64,000 nt of DNA from Flavobacteriales bacterium (GTDB taxonomy: Bacteria > Bacteroidota > Bacteroidia > Flavobacteriales_F > PHOS-HE28). The stretch lies in assembly GCA_016788635.1 (NCBI GenBank), contig JAEUSU010000003.1:1-64000 (forward strand). Direction: 5' to 3'. A model generated the notes under the pieces. That model was not told the origin of the DNA and did not search any database. It worked only from the letters and a program-made list of their open reading frames with translations. Positions 17,043 through 26,081 of this stretch are shown here, piece by piece. The first letter of the stretch is position 1, and each line of letters starts with the position of its first letter. The position numbers and the translations under genes were made by a program.

Positions 17043-18157
17043 AATGCGGCGATGGCTTCTTCCATGGCCCGATGAAAGGCCTTCAACGTGAAACGCTCCT
17101 CGAATATGCGCCGACCAGCAGACCCCATCTGATGACGTGCCAAAGGATCTTTCACCAAGCGACTAATGCGCTCGGCAAGCGCTCCACTGTCGCGCACTTC
17201 CACCAAATAACCGCTCACACCATCCTGCACAACGGATGGAATGCCCCTCCAGCGAGTGCTTACGACCGGCTTGGCATACTGCATGGCCTCCACGAGAACA
17301 AGCCCAAAGCTCTCCGCCTCGAAGTAGGATGGGAAGCAGAAAATGTCGCATTGCGCGAATTCACGCTCCTTCTCAAGTCCATCCAACACGCCCAGGAAGA
17401 CCACACGGTCCAACAGCCCCGCTTCGCCGAGTAGCGTTTCGCACTCGGCACGCAGGGTCGCATCCGCCCACCGCCCCATCACACGCAAGTTCAACTGCGC
17501 ACCTTGTTGGCACAGGTTAATGAACGCCTCAATGAGCACCCGGATGCCTTTGCTCCTGACCAATACCCCTGTGAACAGGAGAACGAGTGGCTCACCGGGA
17601 CCTGCACTATGCTCCTCCACACTGCCTCGTTTGTCCTCCATGCCGTTCGGGACCACCACATCGCGCCGGGTGCCCAAAGCCGCACCATCATCAGGATTCT
17701 GAGGGGCCGTTCGAATGGTCAGGTCCGGGCGTCCATAGGCCAGATCGAACAGGGGGCGCAACCAGCCACCAAACTGCTCCCGGTAAGTGGAAACACCCCC
17801 TGCATGAAAATGGAAGACCGTATGGCGGAAGAGGAAGCGGGTGGCACCAAGTAGCGCCAGGTCGCGCAACACCGGCACCCGGTTCGGGCCCGCTGGTGGA
17901 TAGTATAGGATGGTCGTGCGGAACCGGAACCGGCCAACCCAAACGGCCAGGATGGTGCGTATGAGCACCCACACTTTGCGCAAACCAGCCTTGCCCACGC
18001 TTTCCATGTCCTCACTGAAGGCCATACGCACATGGAAGAGCTCCATTTGGGTGAAACTCCCTTTCAGCAGCCGTTCGATCATGATGGCCTGCCCCCCGTG
18101 CGGTGGCGGTGTCTGACCCACCACCAGCACGCGCTTGACCAATGCCTTTTCCGCCAT
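17039..18157 (-). CDS. Glycosyltransferase family 4 (GT-B fold)
   Basis: This 372-residue retaining glycosyltransferase has the N-terminal nucleotide-sugar fold entry VLVVGQTPPPHGGQAIMIER and the C-terminal GT4 domain LVLLFTGVLVRSKGIRVLIE. The EX7E motif lies in FCFPSYFEAESFGLVLVEAM, followed by KPVVSTRWRGIPSVV. No signal peptide; cytoplasmic. It is the first gene of a tight three-gene operon and is divergent from the beta-helix protein, with a 217-base gap in which I see no convincing promoter match. Confidence 0.9.
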   Translation of the reverse strand: MAEKALVKRVLVVGQTPPPHGGQAIMIERLLKGSFTQMELFHVRMAFSEDMESVGKAGLRKVWVLIRTILAVWVGRFRFRTTILYYPPAGPNRVPVLRDLALLGATRFLFRHTVFHFHAGGVSTYREQFGGWLRPLFDLAYGRPDLTIRTAPQNPDDGAALGTRRDVVVPNGMEDKRGSVEEHSAGPGEPLVLLFTGVLVRSKGIRVLIEAFINLCQQGAQLNLRVMGRWADATLRAECETLLGEAGLLDRVVFLGVLDGLEKEREFAQCDIFCFPSYFEAESFGLVLVEAMQYAKPVVSTRWRGIPSVVQDGVSGYLVEVRDSGALAERISRLVKDPLARHQMGSAGRRIFEERFTLKAFHRAMEEAIAAL

Positions 18158-18374
18158 ACGGCCCGAAAAGTACCGGGTTGGTCAAGGTGGTTGACGGGAA
18201 TGTCTGCCGGTGGGTGAACAGTCCGGGGTGGATGGGTCGTCGTTCCGAAAAGCGGCTACAGGGGTTGGTTCACGGCGTCTGTCGAAGGTCTCCAACCAGG
18301 ACCACGCTCAGCCAGTTGAAACCCAAGGTTCCAAGCGCCCCCCAAGGGCTGTAAGCGGGTGCCAACTCAGCCAG

Positions 18375-21107
18375 ATGAGAACTTGTATTAAGCTGTTATT
18401 CAGCATCTTAGTTGCCCAGGGACAAGCTGCCACCTACTACGTATCTCCTGCTGGCAACGATGCCCACAGCGGTACTACGCAAAGCCAGGCATGGCAGACG
18501 CTTGGTCGGGTACAGACCGCTATGTCCGGGCTTCAGCCAGGTGATCAAGTGCTGTTTCAACGGGGGGGGATTTGGCGGGGCACGTTAACCATGAGCAAAT
18601 CGGGCACCTCCGCCCAGCCCTTGGTCTTCGGTGCGTATGGCACCGGAACAACTCCGGTCATCAGCGGCAGTATCGCCGTAGGCAACTGGTCGCCCTATCA
18701 AGGCTCCATCTGGGTGGCCAGTGTTCCCCAACCGGTGGCGCATGTATACGTTGCCGGAGAGCGTATGACCTTGGCACGTTACCCGAATAGTGGCTGGCTG
18801 AACATGGCCTCCGGTAGCACCGGTTCCATCAACGACCCCGGACTTGGTCAGCCGGCAGGTTACTGGAACGGTGCGCGCGTAGTCATCCGCTCCTCCGGCT
18901 GGTGCTTTGAAACACCCACCGTGACGGCACATACGGCAGGGATGTTGAACCACAGTGGGATCACCCATAACCCCGGCCCGCATGCCTGGAGCTACTACCT
19001 GTGCAACAAGCTCAGCGAATTGGACAGCCCAGGCGAATGGTACCACGATGTGGTCGCTGGCCAATTGTATTTGTGGACCCCGGATGGCTCGGACCCCAAT
19101 ACGCTCCTCGTGGAAGCCGCTACCGCACAACATGGTGCGGTCATCGCGTGGTCCCAGCAGCACGTGAGGGTCCAGGACCTGGCTTTCCGTCATCAGACCT
19201 ACGCAGGTATCAAGATCGACGGCGCATCGAACTGCAGGATCCAATCCTGTGACATGCGGCAGACGTTGTATGGCATCCGCAGTTTTGGCACGTCGAACAG
19301 CTACGTGTCGAATGTGTTCAACGAGATCTATGGCCAGGGTGCGATGCTCATCGATAATAGCTCGGTTTTCGAGTCCAACACCCTAACTGATGTAGGCTTG
19401 GTACCCGGGTCGGGCGATGGGAATTGGAGCCATTTTGGTATCCGTGCCACAGGAACAGGCAACGTGATACGCCAGAACCGCCTACTGCGCATAGGATATT
19501 CCGGTATCGAGGTGAACAACGATGCGCTTGTTGAACGCAATGTCATCGACCAGGCCGTGCTGTTGTTGAATGATGGTGGGGGTATCGCGTTCGACAACGC
19601 GAACGGCCTGATCATCCGGGACAACGTTATCCGCAGCTCGTATGGCAACATCAATGGCACCGCGCCTACTGCGCCCGGGCATTATCCGATCGCACATGGC
19701 ATCTATTTCGGTAATACGCAGGTCACCAACACACTTGTGCAATACAACACCGTTACGGCATGTCGTGGTAGCGGCATACACGTGGACCATACCATGGTCA
19801 GTTCCGGTATACAGGTGAAACACAACGTGCTATACAACAACGCTGTCCAGCTGAGCCTTTCAGACCTGTCCAACTACAACGGGCCGGGTGCCGTTCCGCC
19901 CTACTATGTGCCAAACTACAATGATGTGTACGAAGGGAACACTTTGTACAGTCTGAGCGCTGGGCAGGCATGCATGCTGCAATACAACGTCCACTCCGCC
20001 TCCCTGGTGGATTTCGGGACCTATACCGCGAACAAGTACCACAATCCATATGAGCCGCTTCTCATCCGCATTCACAATACGAACACCGGTGAGGTGCGGA
20101 AATTCACGCTCGCACGCTGGCAGGCCGAACGGGGAGAGGACCTCAGCTCCACCACCGGTGATCTTTCATTACAGGAAATGCAGGTCACCGAGGTCCTCTC
20201 AGGTGAGTTGGTCGCAAACGGGACCTTCAACAGCAATGTGAACGACTGGGGTGCCTGGCCAACGAACGGTCAGGTGACCCACAGCCTCACCTACCTGGAT
20301 AATGGGGCCCTGCGGTCGCATCTGCCGAACGCCTCTCAATATCCCGAGATGTTCCTCAGGAACAACACCCCTGCGCCCATTGTATCGGGGAACTGGTACC
20401 GGATGCGCTTCAGCACACAAGCAAATGTGCATGGCGAATTGCGCGCCGGAACGAAAGGCATGACGCAAATGACCGGTAACGCCGTGATCCACGAGCGATC
20501 ATTTCCATTCGGCCCTTCCCGGCGAGATCAGGAGCACATTTTCCAGAGCGGGCTCAGCGACCAGGCCATCCTTCAATTCGTTCATCACCACAGCGAGCCG
20601 ACCTATTGGTTGGATAATGTCAGCCTGCAGCGCGTGGCCGTTGCACCGGCGGACCCAGAGGACCATCAGTTGATCCTCATCAACGACACTGACCTACCCA
20701 TGGACTTCAACCTGACGGGCTGTTGGAGCGACCTTAACCAAGTGCTCCATTCCAATACCATACAGGTGCCTGCATTCCGATCAGTGGTTCTCCTTAAGGT
20801 GGACGACGTGCTTTGCGGACTGAGCACCGGCAGCATGGAGTGGCAGGCCACCAGCTTGCAGGAGTTGCTGGTCCATCCGAATCCTGCCCCAGCAGGTTCA
20901 ATGGTCAAGGTCGATCTCCAGCAGGTTGACGACCCGCGGCATATGGACCTCATCGATCCGAACGGAAGGTTGATCGCGGAGCGCATGCCGATATCTAATG
21001 AAGGTCATTTCCGCCTACCCGATGGACTGCCCGCTGGCATTTATCTATTGCGCTTCGATCGCGCTGATGGGGCAGCGCTGATGTCGCGCATCTCGATCGT
21101 GGATTAG
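18375..21107 (+). CDS. Secreted right-handed beta-helix protein with T9SS sorting domain
   Basis: This 910-residue protein starts with a signal peptide (MRTCIKLLFSILVAQGQA) followed by ATYYVSPAGNDAHSGTT, the usual opening of parallel beta-helix polysaccharide-active proteins. Repeating coils follow (VRVQDLAFRHQTYAGIKIDG, NCRIQSCDM, NRLLRIGYSGIEVNNDALVE, GIAFDNANGLIIRDNVI). A carbohydrate-binding-like beta domain follows from about residue 610. The last 80 residues form a type A T9SS domain (VHPNPAPAGSMVKVDL, IYLLRFDRADG). Probable role: degrading or modifying the polymer made by the flanking EPS genes. The start is the ATG at 18375; the upstream in-frame extension lacks a signal sequence. Confidence 0.82.
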   Translation: MRTCIKLLFSILVAQGQAATYYVSPAGNDAHSGTTQSQAWQTLGRVQTAMSGLQPGDQVLFQRGGIWRGTLTMSKSGTSAQPLVFGAYGTGTTPVISGSIAVGNWSPYQGSIWVASVPQPVAHVYVAGERMTLARYPNSGWLNMASGSTGSINDPGLGQPAGYWNGARVVIRSSGWCFETPTVTAHTAGMLNHSGITHNPGPHAWSYYLCNKLSELDSPGEWYHDVVAGQLYLWTPDGSDPNTLLVEAATAQHGAVIAWSQQHVRVQDLAFRHQTYAGIKIDGASNCRIQSCDMRQTLYGIRSFGTSNSYVSNVFNEIYGQGAMLIDNSSVFESNTLTDVGLVPGSGDGNWSHFGIRATGTGNVIRQNRLLRIGYSGIEVNNDALVERNVIDQAVLLLNDGGGIAFDNANGLIIRDNVIRSSYGNINGTAPTAPGHYPIAHGIYFGNTQVTNTLVQYNTVTACRGSGIHVDHTMVSSGIQVKHNVLYNNAVQLSLSDLSNYNGPGAVPPYYVPNYNDVYEGNTLYSLSAGQACMLQYNVHSASLVDFGTYTANKYHNPYEPLLIRIHNTNTGEVRKFTLARWQAERGEDLSSTTGDLSLQEMQVTEVLSGELVANGTFNSNVNDWGAWPTNGQVTHSLTYLDNGALRSHLPNASQYPEMFLRNNTPAPIVSGNWYRMRFSTQANVHGELRAGTKGMTQMTGNAVIHERSFPFGPSRRDQEHIFQSGLSDQAILQFVHHHSEPTYWLDNVSLQRVAVAPADPEDHQLILINDTDLPMDFNLTGCWSDLNQVLHSNTIQVPAFRSVVLLKVDDVLCGLSTGSMEWQATSLQELLVHPNPAPAGSMVKVDLQQVDDPRHMDLIDPNGRLIAERMPISNEGHFRLPDGLPAGIYLLRFDRADGAALMSRISIVD

Positions 21108-21217
21108 GCCGCCGCGTAACCAGTCCATTGATCGAGGGTCGCGCCAGTAGAACGTGCGTGGGCAGCACACGATGGTCATCGCACGTGGGGCTTGCCACCA
21201 GCCGCAGTCACCGGGCA

Positions 21218-22513
21218 TCAAGCCCTTGCCGTGGCCGTCCTGCTCGCCACCATGCTGGCAGCGACCAAGGAAAAAAGAATAGGGTTGCCAATATCGACAC
21301 CAAAGCAAAAGATGTCGATCTGCCAGATGAACAGAAGATATACCATGGCCGCGAACAGGGGGGCCTCCTTCGTCCTCATCAAATACTGTTCGCGATAGTA
21401 AACGAAGCCATACCACATGATCGCATAGTACAACAGCAGACCCACGATGCCTTGGTCCATGAGTATCTCAAGAAAGGTACTATGCAGGTGAAAGTTGTAG
21501 GAATACGGTTCATCCCACAGCTCGGCCAGGAACTCCAGCATGCGTAACTGATACTGACCATGGTAGCCATTGCCGAACAAAAATCCCCGGCGGTCATCCA
21601 TGGCCCAATCCGCCACGGCGTTCCATATATAAGTGCGGCCGTTAAAGGTGGTCACGTCCTCTTCGTCCACGCGCTCGATGAGGGCAACGAAAACTGGTTG
21701 GGAAAGCACCCTATAAATGAGCAGTGAAAAGCTCATCATCAACGGCATGGTGAAAAGCGAAATGGTGAAAAGGCCCCGCACGAACCGGATGGTCCGGGTC
21801 GCGAACAATATGAGCAACGAGAGAAAGATCAACAGCGAGAGCCTGCTGTTGATATTCAGCATAATGGCGAAGTTCACGAGGAAGAACGCGACGAGGACAG
21901 CACGTAAGGCGGGGCGTCCTCGCGCATCGCGGATCTTGAACAGGAGCATCAGGTTCAATATGCTCATCAAATGCGCGGCATCGTAAATGCCGCGCATGAA
22001 GGGCAGGTTGATGCGACCCTCAAAGCCGTGAACCAGGTTCCGGAAGCCTGCAGCATAGCCGATGAAATTGGTGACGAGCAGAATACTCAAACCCCATATC
22101 ATCAATCCAGCATAGTCGAAGTCCTCATGATCCTGGTTGTAGAGACGCACCACGATCGCCGCATTGAACGGCACCAGGAACATGATCGACATGCTCGAGA
22201 CATTGAGCACGTTCAGACCGGGAAAACCAAGACGCAGGGCATACCAATAGCACCCCACGAGCGAAACGATATAGGCCATACCCACGAGGTAACGATGGTC
22301 GACCATGAACCGGTCCTCACGTCCGTACAGCACGTCCAGCGCGTACACCAACAATATCGCCATATAACCTGAACTGGCGACCATGATCCCGAAGGAGTAG
22401 TTCTCACGAAAGCATAGCCACGTGCCCACACCGAACAGGGGCAGTGAAGCCATGAACAATCCGTTTACCAACCTTCGCTTGCTGATGACCACGGCTCCGT
22501 AGATCGATTGCAA
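21218..22513 (-). CDS. O-antigen ligase/Wzy polymerase-like membrane protein
   Basis: This 431-residue protein has about ten or more hydrophobic segments (GLFMASLPLFGVGTWLCF, MAYIVSLVGCYWYALRLGF, ILFATRTIRFVRGLFTIS and others). The late periplasmic loop SYNFHLHSTFLEILMDQGIV resembles the conserved H-x-x-x-L-x-x-L-x-x-x-G-I/L pattern of the Wzy_C/O-antigen ligase superfamily. In this locus it is the best candidate polymerase. It is the last gene of the minus-strand run that starts with the export gene at 29218, and lies 12 bases after the HlpA-like gene. Confidence 0.78.
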   Translation of the reverse strand: MQSIYGAVVISKRRLVNGLFMASLPLFGVGTWLCFRENYSFGIMVASSGYMAILLVYALDVLYGREDRFMVDHRYLVGMAYIVSLVGCYWYALRLGFPGLNVLNVSSMSIMFLVPFNAAIVVRLYNQDHEDFDYAGLMIWGLSILLVTNFIGYAAGFRNLVHGFEGRINLPFMRGIYDAAHLMSILNLMLLFKIRDARGRPALRAVLVAFFLVNFAIMLNINSRLSLLIFLSLLILFATRTIRFVRGLFTISLFTMPLMMSFSLLIYRVLSQPVFVALIERVDEEDVTTFNGRTYIWNAVADWAMDDRRGFLFGNGYHGQYQLRMLEFLAELWDEPYSYNFHLHSTFLEILMDQGIVGLLLYYAIMWYGFVYYREQYLMRTKEAPLFAAMVYLLFIWQIDIFCFGVDIGNPILFSLVAASMVASRTATARA

Positions 22514-22525
22514 TACGTTCGACGC

Positions 22526-23497
22526 TCAACTACGCCCTGCCTTTTCCAGGTCCCGGCTTAGGGCGGGATCCACCATGCGCTTCACCACATACTTCATCCT
22601 GCGCCAAAGAGAAGGCCTGATGTAGCGTTCGAAATAAGCGCGGTCACGTGTTCCCTCCGGCAGGATGTACTTCGGATGGACCAAGGGAAAGTCGAGGTCC
22701 TTTGCATCACGCTTGTTACGAGGGTCGTTCTCGTTGATCGTGTGCGTGCCGTCAGGTCCGAACCCGATGTTCAGGACCAGGTTGTTGGATGGCAGTACCG
22801 TGATCCCATGGTTCAGGATGCGGGCCAGGTCGAACTGATAGTCCCAGGAACGGATGCGCCCCAGGTAGGTGTAGTCGAACAACTTGAGCGCTTCGGCCCG
22901 TTCACCCCTGCTCAGAAAATGACCATCAAGCAACCCTTCCTTGCGGATCGCCGGCCAGTCGCGCATATCCACATCATAATGCCGCCAGACCCTGCGCCAA
23001 CCGGCCCATCCCCAATATGCCCCATAACCATGCGCGCTGAACCAGTATGATGACTTGTCCCGCGACCGCCATTCGGGCATGAGGTTGTTGCCCATGATGC
23101 ACCAAATACGCTCATCGGAGCGGTACCGTTCGAGCATTTCCTGACAGAACCAGAAGAAGCCCGGCACGGGCAAGGTATCATCCTCCAGCACGATCCCTTC
23201 CTCTTCATGCTCGAAGAACCAGGACATCGCCTGGGCCTCGCCATGTCGCACTCCAAGGTTCACCGGGCTGTACCGCGTGAACACCTCACACGGCCAATCC
23301 ACAGATCGCACCAAACTACGCACCTTCTCGCAGGCTTCGTTCTCCATTGCATTGCGCGGACCGTCACAGGCGAAATACAAACGCGGCGGCCTCACCGCAC
23401 GGATGGCCTCCAACACCTTGCGGGCTGGTCCGTAACGGTTGAAAGCGATCAGAAGGACAGGGGTATTGAAGGACCCTGCATGCTTGGTCTGACTCAT
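22526..23497 (-). CDS. HlpA-like nucleotide-diphospho-sugar transferase
   Basis: This 323-residue protein has a GT-A-type beginning (PVLLIAFNRYGPARKVLEAI), then LYFACDGPRN, and the acidic motif EGIVLEDDTLPVPGFFWFC in the DxD position. An aromatic-rich segment (YGAYWGWAGWRRVWRHYD) follows. This architecture matches proteins annotated as hemolytic-protein HlpA-like glycosyltransferases. Probable role: a sugar-transfer step of the EPS unit. It overlaps the upstream GT61-like gene by 4 nt. Confidence 0.78.
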   Translation of the reverse strand: MSQTKHAGSFNTPVLLIAFNRYGPARKVLEAIRAVRPPRLYFACDGPRNAMENEACEKVRSLVRSVDWPCEVFTRYSPVNLGVRHGEAQAMSWFFEHEEEGIVLEDDTLPVPGFFWFCQEMLERYRSDERIWCIMGNNLMPEWRSRDKSSYWFSAHGYGAYWGWAGWRRVWRHYDVDMRDWPAIRKEGLLDGHFLSRGERAEALKLFDYTYLGRIRSWDYQFDLARILNHGITVLPSNNLVLNIGFGPDGTHTINENDPRNKRDAKDLDFPLVHPKYILPEGTRDRAYFERYIRPSLWRRMKYVVKRMVDPALSRDLEKAGRS

Positions 23498-24756
23498 AGG
23501 CGGGGAAAGATGTTCTCCATATTATCCCTTCGGTACAATGCGTGGTGCTTGAACATGGAAATGAGATGCCTTGCCACCTGCCGGGGCGAGGCGAACTCAT
23601 CCACAAACCGATAGAGGAACAATTGCATACGATCATTATAGCGTACGCTGATGTCCTGTACGATGTTCCCGTATCGGTCATAGGGCAGGATCTCAAGGCA
23701 GCCGGCCGCGAACGCCGTGGGAAGGATCATGTTGCTCCCATGCACACCCAACACCACCTGACTTTGCGAATAGGCCTTGCACCATTCGCGCTCCACATCA
23801 TCAGTCATGCGGCGGGTGCGCAAGTCAGCGCTTCCCAGGGCCGGATCGGCATCGCCGAGGCCTGTGATGGTAAATCGAATATCCGGATATGCCTTTCGTA
23901 AAATCTTCATGACCGAGCGCATCATGCGGTCCTGATCGGCCACGAACCATGGACCCACCAGCCGTTTAAGCCCAAGCTTGTTCAACACTCTCCAGGCAAG
24001 CTTCACCATGGGGTGCCTGAACCATAGCCGATCTACCCTGGTAACGAATGTGACCTGTCGCGGCAGGCTGTCGAAGCGCTCCGTGTTGAATGGAGTGATG
24101 CCCGTGAAGCGCTCGATATCCACACCCAAGAACTCCGGATGTGCATACCCCTTGCCCAGGTACACACGATCATATTGGCGTAAGCTATCCTGTACGAAGG
24201 CATCAATGCATGTGGACCATGCGTGGGCCTCACCGAGCCGGATATCCACCAGCCAAACCTCCGCCACGCCACGAGGCACAAGCCAGGCGTACATCCGGGG
24301 CAGGATCAGGATGAGACCCTTATCAGGATGATGGTCCAGATAGTACTGCGCGTTGAATAGCTTTAGAAGTACGTGTCCATAAAGAAAATCAAGGGTGTTC
24401 AGCACGACCACCTCGCTGCAGCTGCGGTGCACGATGCGTTCGATCTTGAACGGCCTGTCCGAGGGTGACCGGAACCCCTCAACGAGCGGACCATGTATCC
24501 AATACTCACCATGGGTCGGATTGAAAAGCTCTCCGGTGACCCGATCGATGGCCATGGGGTGGTCCACCGCAAACCCAACGGGCAGATCCTTGAGGAAATC
24601 CAGACCGCAGTGGGTGCACAAGTACCTGCCCATGATATGGATGCCCGGCCATACAGAGCCCAGCCATTCACATGCAGGACGGGCACAACGTGGACAGTCC
24701 GACGCCATTTGGTCGGGGTGAAAGGGGACCAGATGCGGATCGGCTGTCATGATCAA
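23494..24756 (-). CDS. GT61-like glycosyltransferase with N-terminal zinc-ribbon-like motif
   Basis: This 420-residue protein has two Cys pairs near the N-terminus (CPRCARPAC and CTHCGLDF) that look like a small zinc ribbon. The middle resembles DUF563/GT61 enzymes, and near the C-terminus QVVLGVHGSNMILPTAFAAG matches their conserved HG-x-x-x-x-N loop. The exact sugar is unknown. It lies between the flippase and the HlpA-like gene with 4-nt overlaps on both sides. The zinc-ribbon/GT61 combination is one I do not know as a named family. Confidence 0.62.
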   Translation of the reverse strand: MIMTADPHLVPFHPDQMASDCPRCARPACEWLGSVWPGIHIMGRYLCTHCGLDFLKDLPVGFAVDHPMAIDRVTGELFNPTHGEYWIHGPLVEGFRSPSDRPFKIERIVHRSCSEVVVLNTLDFLYGHVLLKLFNAQYYLDHHPDKGLILILPRMYAWLVPRGVAEVWLVDIRLGEAHAWSTCIDAFVQDSLRQYDRVYLGKGYAHPEFLGVDIERFTGITPFNTERFDSLPRQVTFVTRVDRLWFRHPMVKLAWRVLNKLGLKRLVGPWFVADQDRMMRSVMKILRKAYPDIRFTITGLGDADPALGSADLRTRRMTDDVEREWCKAYSQSQVVLGVHGSNMILPTAFAAGCLEILPYDRYGNIVQDISVRYNDRMQLFLYRFVDEFASPRQVARHLISMFKHHALYRRDNMENIFPRL

Positions 24757-26081
24757 TTGAACCGGTGTAACCTCCAGAACGTGAGGATGCCCATGACCAT
24801 GGACCTGAAGTTCGACCGTGCGCGGGAAAAGAACAGGTCAACCACGAAGATGCTCATCGTAAAGGAGATGACGCTGGCCGCGACCGCCCCCAGCGCACCA
24901 TGGCGCGGGATCAAGAAAGCATTGAGCGAGATGTTAACGGTCGCACCGAGCACGGCGGTCACCAGAGAGTATCGGAAGAGGCCCTCGTTCGTGATGAAAC
25001 TCGTCTTGGCCACGCCCATGTTCGTAAAGAACAAGCGCAGGGCGAACAGGCCGAGAAGGGTGCCCGCCCACTGGAACTCCGCCCCGTATAGGAACACCAT
25101 GAGGGGTTCGGCCAGGATGTAGAGCGGGATGGCTGTTCCCAGGAACATCAGGAACATCAACCGGTACAAGTTGAGCATCCGGTCGTGGTACAGGGTCTTG
25201 TCGGTCACGTGCGCGCGCGTGATGGCCGGGGCGAGCGATCGTTGAACGACCACCGGCAGGAAACCGAGGCTCTCGACCATCTTCAATGCAAGTGAATACT
25301 GCCCGACCTCCACGTTCGCGGCAGCCCGGCCCATGGAACGTCCCAGCAGATCACCCAGCATCACCTGGTCGATACGTGCCTGTATGAGCAATGCGAAACC
25401 AAAGATCAGCAGTGGCCAAGATTGCTGGATGAGGTACCGGATGGTCCCGCGTGAATACCTCCAATCGCGTACCGACGACCCGGACCTGTGGTACAACCAG
25501 GTGAATCCGATCGTCAGGATCACCATCTCCACCAAATAGGTCCACGCGAACAAGTAGAGCGGTGCGTTCAGTGCAACGAGCAGGAGCTTGAACCCATTCG
25601 CAATGAACGCCTGGAAGATCAACACACGCGATGTCCGGGAAGCCTGAACCTGCGATGTGAACCAGTACTCTATGATCACGCAGGGTTTGAGCAGTTCGGC
25701 CAACGCGATGATCACGACCATGGCGGCCGTGCTGGAAGGCATCCCCTTCAACCAGGCTATCACGGTCGCAAGAACGACCAGCAGCACCGCGCCCCCCAGC
25801 TTCAGCACCGCACCGCTCCCCAGCAGCTCATCCCGGCGCTCCGGATGCCGGACCAGATCACGCACAAGGATCTCATCCAGCCCCATGCTTGTCAGCGCCA
25901 GGAACAGCCCCACGAAAGCCGCGGCATAGTTCAATTCACCCAGCTGCTCGGCACCCAGGTAGCGCGTCACGAACACACCGGTGGCCAATACCGTGACCAG
26001 GCGCACGACCTTTTCCAAGAACATCCATGATGTATTCCGCAGATAGAGTCGGACACCCTGGGCGCGCGCCATCATTATCAC
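24753..26081 (-). CDS. Oligosaccharide flippase (Wzx-like, MATE/MOP superfamily)
   Basis: This 442-residue protein has about twelve hydrophobic segments, starting with MFLEKVVRLVTVLATGVFVTR and RYLGAEQLGELNYAAAFVGL, the standard opening of polysaccharide-biosynthesis flippases. It should move the undecaprenyl-linked repeat unit across the inner membrane. The start is one of the two adjacent ATGs near 26081, directly after the stop of the kinase gene (0-nt spacing). The stop overlaps the GT61-like gene. Confidence 0.9.
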   Translation of the reverse strand: MIMMARAQGVRLYLRNTSWMFLEKVVRLVTVLATGVFVTRYLGAEQLGELNYAAAFVGLFLALTSMGLDEILVRDLVRHPERRDELLGSGAVLKLGGAVLLVVLATVIAWLKGMPSSTAAMVVIIALAELLKPCVIIEYWFTSQVQASRTSRVLIFQAFIANGFKLLLVALNAPLYLFAWTYLVEMVILTIGFTWLYHRSGSSVRDWRYSRGTIRYLIQQSWPLLIFGFALLIQARIDQVMLGDLLGRSMGRAAANVEVGQYSLALKMVESLGFLPVVVQRSLAPAITRAHVTDKTLYHDRMLNLYRLMFLMFLGTAIPLYILAEPLMVFLYGAEFQWAGTLLGLFALRLFFTNMGVAKTSFITNEGLFRYSLVTAVLGATVNISLNAFLIPRHGALGAVAASVISFTMSIFVVDLFFSRARSNFRSMVMGILTFWRLHRFN

